This document shows, piece by piece, positions 20,951 to 29,444 of a stretch of 64,000 nt of DNA. The stretch is taken from contig NZ_AUEQ01000014.1 of assembly GCF_000426065.1 (NCBI RefSeq), forward strand, positions 1 through 64,000, in the 5' to 3' direction. The stretch comes from Mycobacterium sp. URHD0025. GTDB taxonomy: Bacteria; Actinomycetota; Actinomycetes; Mycobacteriales; Mycobacteriaceae. Below the pieces are notes generated by a model that searched no databases, was not told the origin of the DNA, and saw only the letters and a program-made list of their open reading frames with translations. The translations under genes and the position numbers were made by a program. Position 1 is the stretch's first letter, and the number at the start of each line of letters is the position of its first letter.

Positions 20951-21676
20951 GTGTTGATTCGCTCGTTCGGACTGTTCACCGCCCTGTTCACGGCCTGCGC
21001 CGTATCGATCACACCGGCTTGGGCCGATCCCGTCGTCCCCCCTGACGCCGAGGTCGTCGCCGATGTGGTGCCCGCGCCGGACCAACCGGCCGCCGCCGAG
21101 CTGGTCGAGTCGACCCCGCCGGCCAACCTCAAGACCCCGGATGGCTGGACACTGATCGTGTCGGCGGCCGACGAAACACAGGCCGTCGTACCGCCACTGA
21201 CCACCGCGGTGTCCTCACGCGAATATGTGGTCGGCGGGACGTACCGCGGTGCGATGTCCGGTCCCGACCACGGTGATCCTCGCGGCACCTTGGAGGCCGG
21301 TTACCAAATCGGCTGCGGGATCGACATGAGCACCTCCAACGGCGTCTCCTTGACGGGTACCGCCGGACTCAACACGTCCATCGGCCTTCTCGGCACCGAT
21401 GTGGTTTCGCCATGGCCCGAGGGCATCCTGCCGGGAGTCGGCGCGAACATCGGCGGTGGAATCACGATCGGTCTCAAACCCGGCATCATCAACCTCATCC
21501 CGGTGGTCGAAAAGGAGTTCAAGGGCACCGAGCCGTGGGTGATGATCAGCAACTTCCGAGTGAAGATCGACGGCTGCGTGGGGCAGTCGTTCATCCGGTC
21601 CTATGCGGTGCTGACCCGTTCGACCGATGAATCCGAAGCGGTGCTGGCGTGGTACGGGACCACGAAAGTGGTCTGA
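20951..21676 (+). CDS. MspA-family outer membrane porin (divergent)
   Basis: A 241-aa exported protein. A signal peptide of about 24 aa (LIRSFGLFTALFTACAVSITP, cleavage after AWA), then an MspA-like region: REYVVGGTYRGAM, GTLEAGYQIGCGIDMS, a Gly-rich barrel part, and a C-terminal strand pattern RSYAVLTRSTDESEAVLAWYG that parallels the MspA end. MspA porins form octameric pores for hydrophilic nutrients in the mycomembrane of fast growers. Unlike MspA it carries a Cys pair in the mature part (GCGID and DGCVG). The start is the GTG at 20951 after GAGAGG. It is convergent with the peptidase gene, 17 nt apart. Confidence 0.82.
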   Translation: MLIRSFGLFTALFTACAVSITPAWADPVVPPDAEVVADVVPAPDQPAAAELVESTPPANLKTPDGWTLIVSAADETQAVVPPLTTAVSSREYVVGGTYRGAMSGPDHGDPRGTLEAGYQIGCGIDMSTSNGVSLTGTAGLNTSIGLLGTDVVSPWPEGILPGVGANIGGGITIGLKPGIINLIPVVEKEFKGTEPWVMISNFRVKIDGCVGQSFIRSYAVLTRSTDESEAVLAWYGTTKVV

Positions 21677-21693
21677 GCAGAAACCGCCCGCCG

Positions 21694-23136
21694 TCAGGCG
21701 AACCGCTTGAGGCAGCGTTCCTCGTCACCGAGGATGCCGACCCGGAACGCGTCGATGCGGGCGAAGCCCGACGGCACCGACTCGCCGTTGACGTCGCTGG
21801 CCGCCAACCCGTTTGTGAGGATCCCTGATACCGCTTCATCGACGTCACCCGCGGTCAGCAGAATGGTGTCGCCGTTGGGCAGGTTCACGGGTTTGGTCAT
21901 CTTTGCCGTGGCCACTCCGGTGAGGCAGGCCGTGCGCAGCGCTGCCTCGGCGTTGTCGAGGACCAGGCCGCGGGCATGCTGCAGGGCCAGCGTGTAGCGC
22001 GAGATCAGCACGGAGAAGGCGGTGTTGTCGCCGCCGGCCAGACCGCCGACGTCGGCCTCGTCGGACGGCGCTGCCAACGCTTGCAGTTCGTCCAGATCGA
22101 TCACGATGGTGTTGGTGTCGGGGCAGTAGGAGGTGGGCGGGCTTGGCCGTGCGCCCGGACAGTCGAGGGCAGCGTCGGGCCGGAAATCGAGTTGCGGGGG
22201 AGCGTCGGGTTTGAAGATGACGTTGAGCGCGTCGACCAACGAGCGGACCCAGCGTTCGGCGATGTCCAGGTCGCCGCTCTGGTCCTCGGGTAGCAGGACG
22301 GGAAGCTCGCCCCGGCGCTGATCGATCTCCTTGACGTCGATTGCGGCACAGGCCCCCGGCCCGTCGGTGAACCCGAACTGAAAGGCCGAGATCCGTTCGA
22401 ACGCCGACCCGTGCTCATCGATCCCGACCTGGGCTTGCGCCTCGGTCAGAAGCGGATCACGGAACGCCACCACCGCCGCCAGCAGCTTGTTGAGCCCGTC
22501 GGCGGTGCTGAGCGCGAACCGCGGAGAATCACCCTGGGCGACCCATCGCATGTAGGTGCCGGCGAGGCAGTCGGCCTGCTGCTCGGCGACCAGGGTGGGT
22601 GTCTTGCGGTTGATCAGCCCGGCCTGCTGCTGGATCGCATGACCGTACTCGTGCGCGAGCACCATGACGGCACCCATGTCGCCGTTGTTCTGGCGTAAGC
22701 CGGGCATCAGCACGCCCCGGTCCCAGCCGATGGTCCGGTCTGGCTTGCAGAACGCGGCGTTGACCAGCCCGTAGGTGTCCATCCCGCAGAACTGTCCGTC
22801 GAATCCTTCGGCGTCCCAGGAGATCAGCGCGCGCACCGGTTGGAACTCGCCCTTGAACACCTCGGAGTACGCGTCCGACCAGAACTCCTCGAGGTCACTG
22901 ACGGCGCTGGCGGCGAGATTGTCGATCTTGCCGCCGTCGGTGTTGGTCACCTTGCGGGTGGGTGTCGCGGCGTCGGGGCGCAGCCCGCTGGAGCCGTCGG
23001 TGGCCGGCATGCCCGCCACTGAGAAGGGGTCGCTGAACACGGATACCGCCGTGCCACCGACCAGGGATGAGCATGCGGCCGATGGCAACAGCGTGCACAC
23101 CGCGACCGCGAAGCCGAACAGGGTGCGTCGGCTCAT
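21694..23136 (-). CDS. secreted/lipoprotein zinc metallopeptidase (HEYGH type)
   Basis: A 480-aa predicted exported neutral zinc metallopeptidase. The start is the ATG at 23136 (MSRRTLFGFAV) after GGAAGG, with a signal peptide ending SAAC; the lipobox lacks a -3 aliphatic residue, so lipidation is uncertain. The zinc motif HEYGHAIQQQ is at about residue 160, followed by the helper Glu/Asp motif LVAEQQADCLAG. Mature cysteines are paired along the chain. Its substrate is unknown. It is a clear paralogue of the protein at 49969-51402, with the same length and motif order. It lies 89 nt downstream of dinG. Confidence 0.9.
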   Translation of the reverse strand: MSRRTLFGFAVAVCTLLPSAACSSLVGGTAVSVFSDPFSVAGMPATDGSSGLRPDAATPTRKVTNTDGGKIDNLAASAVSDLEEFWSDAYSEVFKGEFQPVRALISWDAEGFDGQFCGMDTYGLVNAAFCKPDRTIGWDRGVLMPGLRQNNGDMGAVMVLAHEYGHAIQQQAGLINRKTPTLVAEQQADCLAGTYMRWVAQGDSPRFALSTADGLNKLLAAVVAFRDPLLTEAQAQVGIDEHGSAFERISAFQFGFTDGPGACAAIDVKEIDQRRGELPVLLPEDQSGDLDIAERWVRSLVDALNVIFKPDAPPQLDFRPDAALDCPGARPSPPTSYCPDTNTIVIDLDELQALAAPSDEADVGGLAGGDNTAFSVLISRYTLALQHARGLVLDNAEAALRTACLTGVATAKMTKPVNLPNGDTILLTAGDVDEAVSGILTNGLAASDVNGESVPSGFARIDAFRVGILGDEERCLKRFA

Positions 23137-23225
23137 ATCGCTACCTTCCGGTGCACTCTGGCGGCCAACTGCCCGCGCGGTTATGCCGCACACACTAGTT
23201 AACTCGGCGCGCGCAGGGTGCGATA

Positions 23226-25298
23226 TCAGCCCGCGCCGCGAAGCCGTTTCAGCGACTGACGCACCCGGTCAGGGTCGGTGGTGGACCAGAACGGTGGCAA
23301 CGACGAACGCAGGTACCCGCCGTAGCGGGCGGTCGCCAACCGGGAGTCCAGCACCGCGATCACGCCGCGGTCGTCGGTGTGCCGGAGCAGCCGCCCGGTG
23401 CCCTGGGCGAGCAGCAGCGCGGCATGGTTGGCCGCGACCGCCATGAATCCGTTGCCGCCGTGTGCGCTGATGGCGCGTTGCCGCGCCGTCAACAACGGAT
23501 CGTCGGGGCGGGGGAACGGTATCCGGTCGATGAGTACCAGCGACAACGACGGCCCCGGCACGTCCACGCCCTGCCACAGCGACAGCGTGCCGAACAGTGA
23601 GGTCTCGGGATCGTCGGAAAACTGTTGCACCAAAGCCGAAGTGGTGTCTTCGCCTTGACACAGCACCGGGGTGGACAGCCGCCCGCGCATCACCTCGGCC
23701 GCGGCCTTGGCCGCCCGCATCGACGAGAACAGACCGAGGGTACGACCGCCTGCCGCGGTGATCAGGCCCTCGATCTCGTCCAGAGTGCGGGCATCGGTGC
23801 CGTCGCGGCCCGGTGGCGGTAAATGCTTGGCCACGTACAGGATTGCCGCTTTTGCGTGGTCGAAAGGCGACCCGACGTCGAGGCCTCGCCACCCCGGTTT
23901 GGCCGGCCCGCCGGCGTCACCCGGTTTGGCCGGCCCGCCGGCGTCACCCGGTTTGGCCGGCCCGCCGGCGTCGACGAAAGCGCCCAGACCCCAGTTCCGC
24001 GCCATCGCATCGAAGTTGCCGCCGAGGGTGAGGGTCGCCGAGGTGAGCACCGCCGTGGTGTTGGCGAACAATCTGGTGCGCAACAGCCCCGAGACCGACA
24101 TCGGGGCCACCCGCAGGATCACCCGCGTCGCGTTCGCGGTTTCTTCCCGCGCCACCCAGACCACGTCGACGCGGTCGGGGATCGGCGGGACGAACGAGGT
24201 GAGGATGCGAGTGGCGGTGTCGCTGACATCGTTGAGCGCGGTGACCGCTTCGGTGCGGGCCGACGCGGCCTGCGGGTCGCTGGGGGAGGTGTCGATCGCC
24301 GTGCGTGCCGCGTTGGCCGCGTCGCGCAATGCGGTCAGGTAGATGCCCAACTCCTCACCGAGAACATCGATACGGCCGGCGTCGAGCTCGTGCAGCAGCG
24401 AGGACAGCGTCGCGGTGGCGGCCTCGAAGCGTTGTGCCAGTTCATCATCGACCAGCCGCGACATCCTGCGGTGCGCCACAGCCATGGAGGTCGCCGAGAG
24501 TTCGGCGGTGGCCACCGCGGTGACCCGGTCGGCGAGCTCGTGGGCTTCGTCGACGACCAGCAGCTCGTACTCCGGTAACACCGAGAAGTCGGAGAGCGCG
24601 TCGATGGCGAGCAGTGCGTGATTGGTGACGACGACGTCGGCGGCACCGGCCTTCTCGCGCGCCCGCTCCGCGAAGCAGTCGGTTCCGAACTGGCAGCGCG
24701 ACACCCCGATGCACTCGCGTGCCGACACGCTGACCTGTGACCACGACCGGTCCGGCACACCGGGGGTCAGCTCGTCACGGTCACCGGTCTCGGTGTCCGA
24801 CGACCACTCGGTCAGCCTTTTCACATCGCGGCCCATCGCGCTGACCGCCATGGGTGAGAACAGTTCGTCCTGGGGAAGTGCGGTGGGATCCTCCGCCGCT
24901 CCGTTGTGAATCTTGTTCAGGCACAGATAGTTTCCGCGCCCTTTCAACAGTGCGAAGGTGGGTTTGCGGGGCAGCGCGTCGGCCAGCGAATTGACCAGTC
25001 GGGGCAGATCGCGGTCCACGAGCTGCCGTTGCAGCGCGATGGTGGCCGTCGACACGACCACCGGCTGTTCGGTCTGCAACGCGCGCGCGATCGAGGGCAC
25101 CAGATAGGCCAGCGATTTGCCGGTGCCGGTGCCCGCCTGCACGGCCAGGTGTTCACCGGACTCGAAGGCCTTGGCCACCGCCTCGGCCATCTCGACCTGG
25201 CCCGGGCGGCCGGTGCCGCCGAGCCCCTTGACGGCGATCTTGAGAAGGTTGGTCACCACGTTGGCCATCTCGGGGGATGGCTTCGATTTGGTCCTCAT
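23226..25298 (-). CDS. dinG: ATP-dependent helicase, DinG/XPD-like
   Basis: A 690-aa superfamily 2 iron-sulfur helicase. Walker A AGTGTGKSLAYL, four cysteines for the 4Fe-4S cluster (NYLCLNK, REC, SRC, TDC), DEAH box VVDEAHELAD, and the C-terminal motif QGTGRLLRH. It likely unwinds DNA structures in repair; the order pncB-dinG is as in Rv1330c-Rv1329c. Between the motifs WGL and WRGLDVGSPF it has a perfect repeat of the 9-aa unit DAGGPAKPG three times, absent in my recollection of the M. tuberculosis protein and encoded by a 27-bp minisatellite. Confidence 0.96.
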   Translation of the reverse strand: MRTKSKPSPEMANVVTNLLKIAVKGLGGTGRPGQVEMAEAVAKAFESGEHLAVQAGTGTGKSLAYLVPSIARALQTEQPVVVSTATIALQRQLVDRDLPRLVNSLADALPRKPTFALLKGRGNYLCLNKIHNGAAEDPTALPQDELFSPMAVSAMGRDVKRLTEWSSDTETGDRDELTPGVPDRSWSQVSVSARECIGVSRCQFGTDCFAERAREKAGAADVVVTNHALLAIDALSDFSVLPEYELLVVDEAHELADRVTAVATAELSATSMAVAHRRMSRLVDDELAQRFEAATATLSSLLHELDAGRIDVLGEELGIYLTALRDAANAARTAIDTSPSDPQAASARTEAVTALNDVSDTATRILTSFVPPIPDRVDVVWVAREETANATRVILRVAPMSVSGLLRTRLFANTTAVLTSATLTLGGNFDAMARNWGLGAFVDAGGPAKPGDAGGPAKPGDAGGPAKPGWRGLDVGSPFDHAKAAILYVAKHLPPPGRDGTDARTLDEIEGLITAAGGRTLGLFSSMRAAKAAAEVMRGRLSTPVLCQGEDTTSALVQQFSDDPETSLFGTLSLWQGVDVPGPSLSLVLIDRIPFPRPDDPLLTARQRAISAHGGNGFMAVAANHAALLLAQGTGRLLRHTDDRGVIAVLDSRLATARYGGYLRSSLPPFWSTTDPDRVRQSLKRLRGAG
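23894..23971. repeat. 27-bp tandem repeat (3 copies) inside dinG
   Basis: Three consecutive units beginning CCGGTTTGGCCGGCCCGCC start at 23894, 23921 and 23948; units 1 and 2 are identical and the third lacks its last 2-3 bases. The unit is a multiple of 3, so copy number changes keep the dinG frame and add or remove DAGGPAKPG. Confidence 0.95.
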
Positions 25299-25316
25299 GA
25301 TCTGTGACGGCCGCTG

Positions 25317-26633
25317 CTAACGAGCCGGTTCGGTCGGCGCGACCCGGGTGGGGATGGCCGGCTCACCGCGGGACAGTTTCAGGCCGTCCCACGGCAGACT
25401 GTGCAGCCCTGCGGCGACCCGCTCGCGCGCGGCGGACAGATCGGTGGCGGGGTGGTGCCCTTCGACGGGGACGCCGCCCGTCACGAGCGGCACCGTGAGC
25501 CGGCGGACTGTGAGCCCCGATGCCTCCGGCGGCTGGTGACCGTACGGGTGGACCACCTCTTCGACGATGGTGCCCGAGGGCTTGGCAAGCCGAACCGCCT
25601 CTTTGCGTCCGCCGTGGGATTCCTTGTGGCTACTGCGTTTGGCCACCGGCATCCCGTCCACCTCGACCAGTTTGTACACCATGCCCGCAGTCGGTGCGCC
25701 GGATCCGGTGACCACGGAGGTGCCCACCCCGTAGCTGTCTACGGGCTCGGCGCGAAGCGCGGCGATCGCGAACTCGTCGAGATCCCCTGAGACCACGATC
25801 TGGGTACCCGTCGCGCCGAGATCATCGAGCTGCTGGCGCACCTGACGGGCCAGCACACCGAGATCGCCCGAGTCGATGCGCACCGCGCCCAGCTGCGGGC
25901 CGGCGGCCGCGATCGCGTTGGCCACGCCCGCGGTGATGTCATAGGTGTCCACCAGCAGGGTGGTGCCGACGCCGAGGGCTGCCACCTGGCCGCGGAACGC
26001 CGACTGCTCGTCGGGCCCGGACTCTGTGGTGTGCAGCAGCGTGTAGGCGTGTGCCGCGGTGCCCAGCGCGGGCACCCCGTAGCGCTGCTGGGCGGCCAGA
26101 TTGGACGATCCGGCGAACCCCGCGAGGTAGGCGGCGCGGGCTGCGGCCACCGCGGCCTGTTCATGGGTGCGCCGTGAGCCCATCTCGATCATCGGCCTGC
26201 CATGCGCCGCACTGGCCATTCGGGCCGCTGCCGAGGCGATCGCCGTGTCGTGGTTGAGGATTGACAGCACGAGCGTCTCCAGGACCACGCACTCGGCGAA
26301 GGTCCCGTGTACGGACATCACCGGTGAACCCGGGAAGTAGAGCTCGCCCTCGGCATAGCCGTCGATGTCACCCCCGAACCGGTAGTTCGACAGGAAATCG
26401 AGGGTCTCCGAATCCAGGAAGTCGGACAGCACGGCGAGTTCGTCGGCTGCGAAGGCGAACTCTGCCAACGCTTCCACAAGCCGCCCGGTGCCGGCGACGA
26501 CGCCGTAGCGGCGTCCTTCGGGCAATCGACGGGCAAAGACTTCGAACGTGGTCCGGCGGGATGCCGTGCCATCGCGCAGGGCGGCGGAGAGCATCGTCAG
26601 CTCGTACTTGTCGGTGAGCAACGCGACGGTCAC
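25317..26633 (-). CDS. pncB: nicotinate phosphoribosyltransferase
   Basis: A 438-aa enzyme of NAD salvage joining nicotinate and PRPP, ATP-dependent. Hallmarks: ALLTDKYELTMLSAAL at the N-terminus, the catalytic-His region GSRRTHEQAAVAAARAAYLAGF, LVDTYDITAGV, VRIDSGDLG and VSGDLDEFAI. The GTG at 26633 is chosen because it starts 4 residues before LLTDKYELT and lies 7 nt after TACGGT; an in-frame start 33 nt upstream would cover that promoter. It corresponds to PncB1 (Rv1330c). It is followed by dinG after 18 nt (one operon) and is divergent from clpS. Confidence 0.95.
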   Translation of the reverse strand: MTVALLTDKYELTMLSAALRDGTASRRTTFEVFARRLPEGRRYGVVAGTGRLVEALAEFAFAADELAVLSDFLDSETLDFLSNYRFGGDIDGYAEGELYFPGSPVMSVHGTFAECVVLETLVLSILNHDTAIASAAARMASAAHGRPMIEMGSRRTHEQAAVAAARAAYLAGFAGSSNLAAQQRYGVPALGTAAHAYTLLHTTESGPDEQSAFRGQVAALGVGTTLLVDTYDITAGVANAIAAAGPQLGAVRIDSGDLGVLARQVRQQLDDLGATGTQIVVSGDLDEFAIAALRAEPVDSYGVGTSVVTGSGAPTAGMVYKLVEVDGMPVAKRSSHKESHGGRKEAVRLAKPSGTIVEEVVHPYGHQPPEASGLTVRRLTVPLVTGGVPVEGHHPATDLSAARERVAAGLHSLPWDGLKLSRGEPAIPTRVAPTEPAR

Positions 26634-26640
26634 ATCAGCA

Positions 26641-26646
26641 ACCGTA
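26641..26646 (-). promoter_or_regulatory. -10 element for pncB (leaderless)
   Basis: On the minus strand TACGGT is 7 nt before the GTG at 26633. Confidence 0.55.
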
Positions 26647-26686
26647 GCCGTTCGCGGCTGCCTCAATAGCGCGGCACCCCGGCCGG

Positions 26687-26692
26687 TATTGT
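26687..26692 (+). promoter_or_regulatory. -10 element for clpS (leaderless)
   Basis: TATTGT is 6 nt before the ATG at 26699. Together with the pncB element it makes a 65-nt divergent region with two leaderless starts. Confidence 0.55.
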
Positions 26693-26698
26693 GGGCCC

Positions 26699-27013
26699 AT
26701 GGTTACACCGGCGAAGGCCCGACCGGGGACCCGCGAAGAGCGCAGCGTCACGGCGGCGCCCCGGGAAGATGCGGCCACCGAAAGCCCATGGGTGACCATC
26801 GTCTGGGACGATCCGGTCAACCTCATGACCTATGTCACCTACGTGTTCCAGAAACTGTTCGGCTACAGCGAGCCACATGCCACCAAGCTCATGCTGCAGG
26901 TGCACAACGAGGGGAAGGCCGTGGTGTCGGCAGGCAGCCGCGAGTCGATGGAAACCGACGTGTCCAAACTGCACGCAGCGGGGCTGTGGGCGACCATGCA
27001 ACAGGACCGCTGA
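26699..27013 (+). CDS. clpS: ATP-dependent Clp protease adaptor ClpS
   Basis: A 104-aa adaptor that binds N-degron substrates and delivers them to the ClpC1/ClpP machine. A flexible N-terminal 28 residues precedes the core: TIVWDDPVNLMTYVTYVFQKLFGY (the DDPVN segment lines the N-end-rule pocket) and the Met-rich groove ATKLMLQVHNEGKAVV. It is leaderless. Downstream, the DUF2017 gene begins 6 nt after its stop, an order conserved as Rv1331-Rv1332. Confidence 0.96.
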   Translation: MVTPAKARPGTREERSVTAAPREDAATESPWVTIVWDDPVNLMTYVTYVFQKLFGYSEPHATKLMLQVHNEGKAVVSAGSRESMETDVSKLHAAGLWATMQQDR

Positions 27014-27019
27014 TCGACT

Positions 27020-27598
27020 GTGCGCAAATGGAAACGGGTCGAGACCGTGAACGGTCTGCGGTTGCGCTCGGCGTTGGAGGCTCACGAGGCCGCGTTGTTG
27101 TCGAGCCTGGGCACCTCGATGCTGGGCATGCTCGACGAGCGTGGATCATCTGGCTCCACAGACGAACTCGAGATGATCACCGGCATGAAGACCGGCAATC
27201 CACTACCGCCCGAGGACGCCACCATGAAGCGTCTGCTGCCCGATTTCTATCGGCCGCAGACCGAGCATCCGGCCGGCTCTGGCACCGCCGAGAGCCTCAA
27301 CAGTGCGCTGCGAGGTCTGCATGAACCGGCCATCATCGAAGCCAAACGCGAAGCAGCCCAACGATTGTTGGACACCGTTCCCGACGGCGGCGGCAAGTTC
27401 GAGCTGACCGAGGACGACGCCGAGGCGTGGGCGGCTGCCGTCAACGACATCCGGCTGGCGTTGGGCACCATGCTCGACATCGGCGCGCAGGCGCCCGATC
27501 AGCTGCCTGCCGAGCATCCGATGGCCGGGCACCTCGACGTCTACCAGTGGCTGACCGTGCTGCAGGAGTACCTCGTCCTGAGCCTCATGGGGAGGTAG
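27020..27598 (+). CDS. DUF2017 family protein (Rv1332-like)
   Basis: A 192-aa, mostly helical, acidic-to-neutral cytoplasmic protein. The actinobacterial family always sits beside clpS. Recognisable parts are RKWKRVETVNGLRLRSAL at the start and EDDAEAWAAAVNDIRLALG plus VYQWLTVLQEYLV near the end. No catalytic motif is visible; some databases call Rv1332 a putative regulator without strong evidence. The GTG at 27020 is 6 nt past the clpS stop. It is probably part of a clpS-DUF2017-peptidase operon. Confidence 0.85.
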   Translation: MRKWKRVETVNGLRLRSALEAHEAALLSSLGTSMLGMLDERGSSGSTDELEMITGMKTGNPLPPEDATMKRLLPDFYRPQTEHPAGSGTAESLNSALRGLHEPAIIEAKREAAQRLLDTVPDGGGKFELTEDDAEAWAAAVNDIRLALGTMLDIGAQAPDQLPAEHPMAGHLDVYQWLTVLQEYLVLSLMGR

Positions 27599-27606
27599 GA
27601 AGCCTG

Positions 27607-28626
27607 ATGGGTTCGATCACCGACGTCGGCGGCATCCTCGTCGGCCACCATCACCGCATCGACCGGGATGCGACTCTCGGATCGGGATGGGCATCGGGAT
27701 CGACCGTCGTGCTCGCCCCGCCGGGGACCGTCGGCGCGGTCGACGGGCGAGGCGGTGCGCCCGGTACCCGCGAGACCGACCTGCTCGACCCGATAAACAC
27801 CGTGCGCCACGTCGACGCCGTGGTGCTCACCGGCGGGAGCGCCTACGGGCTGGCCGCCGCAGACGGCGTGATGACCTGGCTGGAGGAGCAGGGCCGTGGC
27901 GTCGCGATGGACGGCGGCGTGGTCCCGATCGTGCCCGCCGCGGTGATCTTCGACCTGCCAGTGGGCGGCTGGGGCAACCGGCCGACGGCGGACTTCGGCT
28001 ATGCCGCCGCCGCGGCAGCCTCCACCGAGTTCGCGCTCGGCACTGTCGGCGGCGGGGTCGGCGCGCGGGCCGGAGTGCTGAAAGGCGGTGTCGGTACCGC
28101 CTCGCTCACGTTGGACTGTGGAGTGACCGTGGGCGCCCTGGTCGTGCTCAACGCCGCCGGTGACGTGGTGGATCCGGCCACCGGCCTGCCGTGGATGACT
28201 CGGTTGACGGCGCAATTCGGGCTGACCGCCCCGCCCGCCGATCAGCTCGCCGGCTATGCCGACCTGCATCGGGAAAGCGGTCCGCTCAACACCACCATCG
28301 CTGTGGTCGCCACCGATGCGGCCCTCAGCCCGGCCGGCTGCCGGCGGATGGCGGTCGCCGCCCATGACGGACTGGCCAGGACCATCTCACCGTGCCACAC
28401 GCCACTGGACGGAGATACGGTGTTCGCGCTGGCGACCGGCGCGGTGCAGGTCGAACCCGACGAGAAGACCCCTGTGGCGATGTCGCCGGAGACCGCACTG
28501 CTCACCCGGGTCGGGGCCGCTGCGGCCGACGTGCTGGCCCGTGCCGTGCTGGTCGGCTTGCTGGCCGCCGAACCGGTGGCAGGAATACCGACTTACCGTG
28601 ACATGTTGCCGGGAGCGTTCGAATGA
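27607..28626 (+). CDS. P1/S58-family (DmpA/NylC-like) peptidase-amidase
   Basis: A 339-aa member of the self-cleaving Ntn-like P1 aminopeptidase family (Rv1333). Family features are GSITDVGGILVGHH at the N-terminus, VVLTGGSAYGLAAADGVM, PAAVIFDL and GGVGARAGVLKGGVGTASL, the region where the precursor is cut and the nucleophile exposed in relatives. The substrate is unknown; relatives act on D-/beta-amino acid peptides or nylon oligomers. The ATG at 27607 follows GGGGAGGTAGGAAGC, which overlaps the previous stop. Confidence 0.9.
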   Translation: MGSITDVGGILVGHHHRIDRDATLGSGWASGSTVVLAPPGTVGAVDGRGGAPGTRETDLLDPINTVRHVDAVVLTGGSAYGLAAADGVMTWLEEQGRGVAMDGGVVPIVPAAVIFDLPVGGWGNRPTADFGYAAAAAASTEFALGTVGGGVGARAGVLKGGVGTASLTLDCGVTVGALVVLNAAGDVVDPATGLPWMTRLTAQFGLTAPPADQLAGYADLHRESGPLNTTIAVVATDAALSPAGCRRMAVAAHDGLARTISPCHTPLDGDTVFALATGAVQVEPDEKTPVAMSPETALLTRVGAAAADVLARAVLVGLLAAEPVAGIPTYRDMLPGAFE

Positions 28627-28682
28627 GTCGGCTCTCCGCCGAAACTTCCAGCAGGGGTCGACTCGCCATTTTTCTGCCCGAA

Positions 28683-28688
28683 TACAGT
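28683..28688 (+). promoter_or_regulatory. possible -10 element of the mec-cysO-cysM operon
   Basis: TACAGT (TANNNT), 35 nt before the GTG of mec, in the 97-nt gap after the peptidase gene. No convincing -35 is seen. Confidence 0.35.
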
Positions 28689-28723
28689 TTCGCGGTGAGG
28701 ACAGCGAATGAAGGAGTGCTGAC

Positions 28724-29143
28724 GTGCTGGTGATCCGCCGGGATCTCGTCGAGTCGATGGTGGCGCATGCCCGCGCCGACCACCCCGACGAGGCGTGTGG
28801 GGTGATCGCCGGGCCGGAGGGCTCCGACCGGCCGGACCGGTTCATCGCGATGGTCAACGCCGAGCGCTCGCCGACCTTCTACCGCTTCGATTCAGGTGAG
28901 CAGCTCAAGGTGTGGCGTGCGTTAGAAGACGCAGGCGATGCTCCTATCGTCATCTATCACTCGCACACCGCAACCGAGGCCTACCCGAGCCGCACCGACA
29001 TCTCCTACGCCTCCGAGCCTGACGCCCACTACGTGCTCGTCTCCACGCGCGACCCGCAACAGCACGAGCTGCGGAGCTACCGCATCGTCGACGGCGTCGT
29101 CACCGAAGAACCCGTCACTATCGTCGAGCAGTACACCTCCTAA
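28724..29143 (+). CDS. mec: JAMM/MPN+ metalloprotease Mec
   Basis: A 139-aa zinc peptidase that cleaves cysteine off the CysO-Cys adduct to free CysO and L-cysteine. It has the JAMM signature: Glu in DEACGVIAG and the ligand set HSHTATEAYPSRTD (H-x-H...S-x-x-D). The start is the GTG at 28724, 5 nt after AAGGAG. It is the first gene of mec-cysO-cysM, the protein-bound-sulfide cysteine pathway of mycobacteria (Rv1334-Rv1336). Confidence 0.97.
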   Translation: MLVIRRDLVESMVAHARADHPDEACGVIAGPEGSDRPDRFIAMVNAERSPTFYRFDSGEQLKVWRALEDAGDAPIVIYHSHTATEAYPSRTDISYASEPDAHYVLVSTRDPQQHELRSYRIVDGVVTEEPVTIVEQYTS

Positions 29144-29152
29144 GGAGCTCTC

Positions 29153-29434
29153 ATGGCTGTAACCGTCTCCATCCCGACCATCCTGCGTCCGCACACCGAC
29201 GGCCAGAAGCGTGTCAGCGCCTCCGGTGACACCCTGCAGGCGGTGATCACCGACCTCGAGGCCAATTACTCCGGGATTACCGGTCGCCTGGTGGACCCCG
29301 ATAATCCGGGCAAGCTGCACCGGTTCGTCAACATCTACGTCAACGACGAGGACGTGCGGTTCTCCGGCGGGCTGGACACCACCGTCGCCGATGGCGACTC
29401 GGTGACGATCCTGCCTGCCGTGGCAGGCGGATGA
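29153..29434 (+). CDS. cysO: sulfur carrier protein CysO
   Basis: A 93-aa ubiquitin-fold carrier, like ThiS/MoaD, ending in the diglycine AVAGG, whose C-terminus is converted to a thiocarboxylate and donates sulfur to O-phosphoserine on CysM. The ATG at 29153 follows AAGGAG. It lies 9 nt after mec and 10 nt before cysM. The activating enzyme MoeZ is encoded elsewhere. Confidence 0.98.
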   Translation: MAVTVSIPTILRPHTDGQKRVSASGDTLQAVITDLEANYSGITGRLVDPDNPGKLHRFVNIYVNDEDVRFSGGLDTTVADGDSVTILPAVAGG

Positions 29435-29444
29435 CGGGCAGGTC

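Noticed and set aside
23894..23971. CRISPR-like array
   Set aside because: The 27-bp units are directly adjacent without spacers and lie in frame within dinG; a minisatellite, not CRISPR. No CRISPR array or cas gene was seen in the window.
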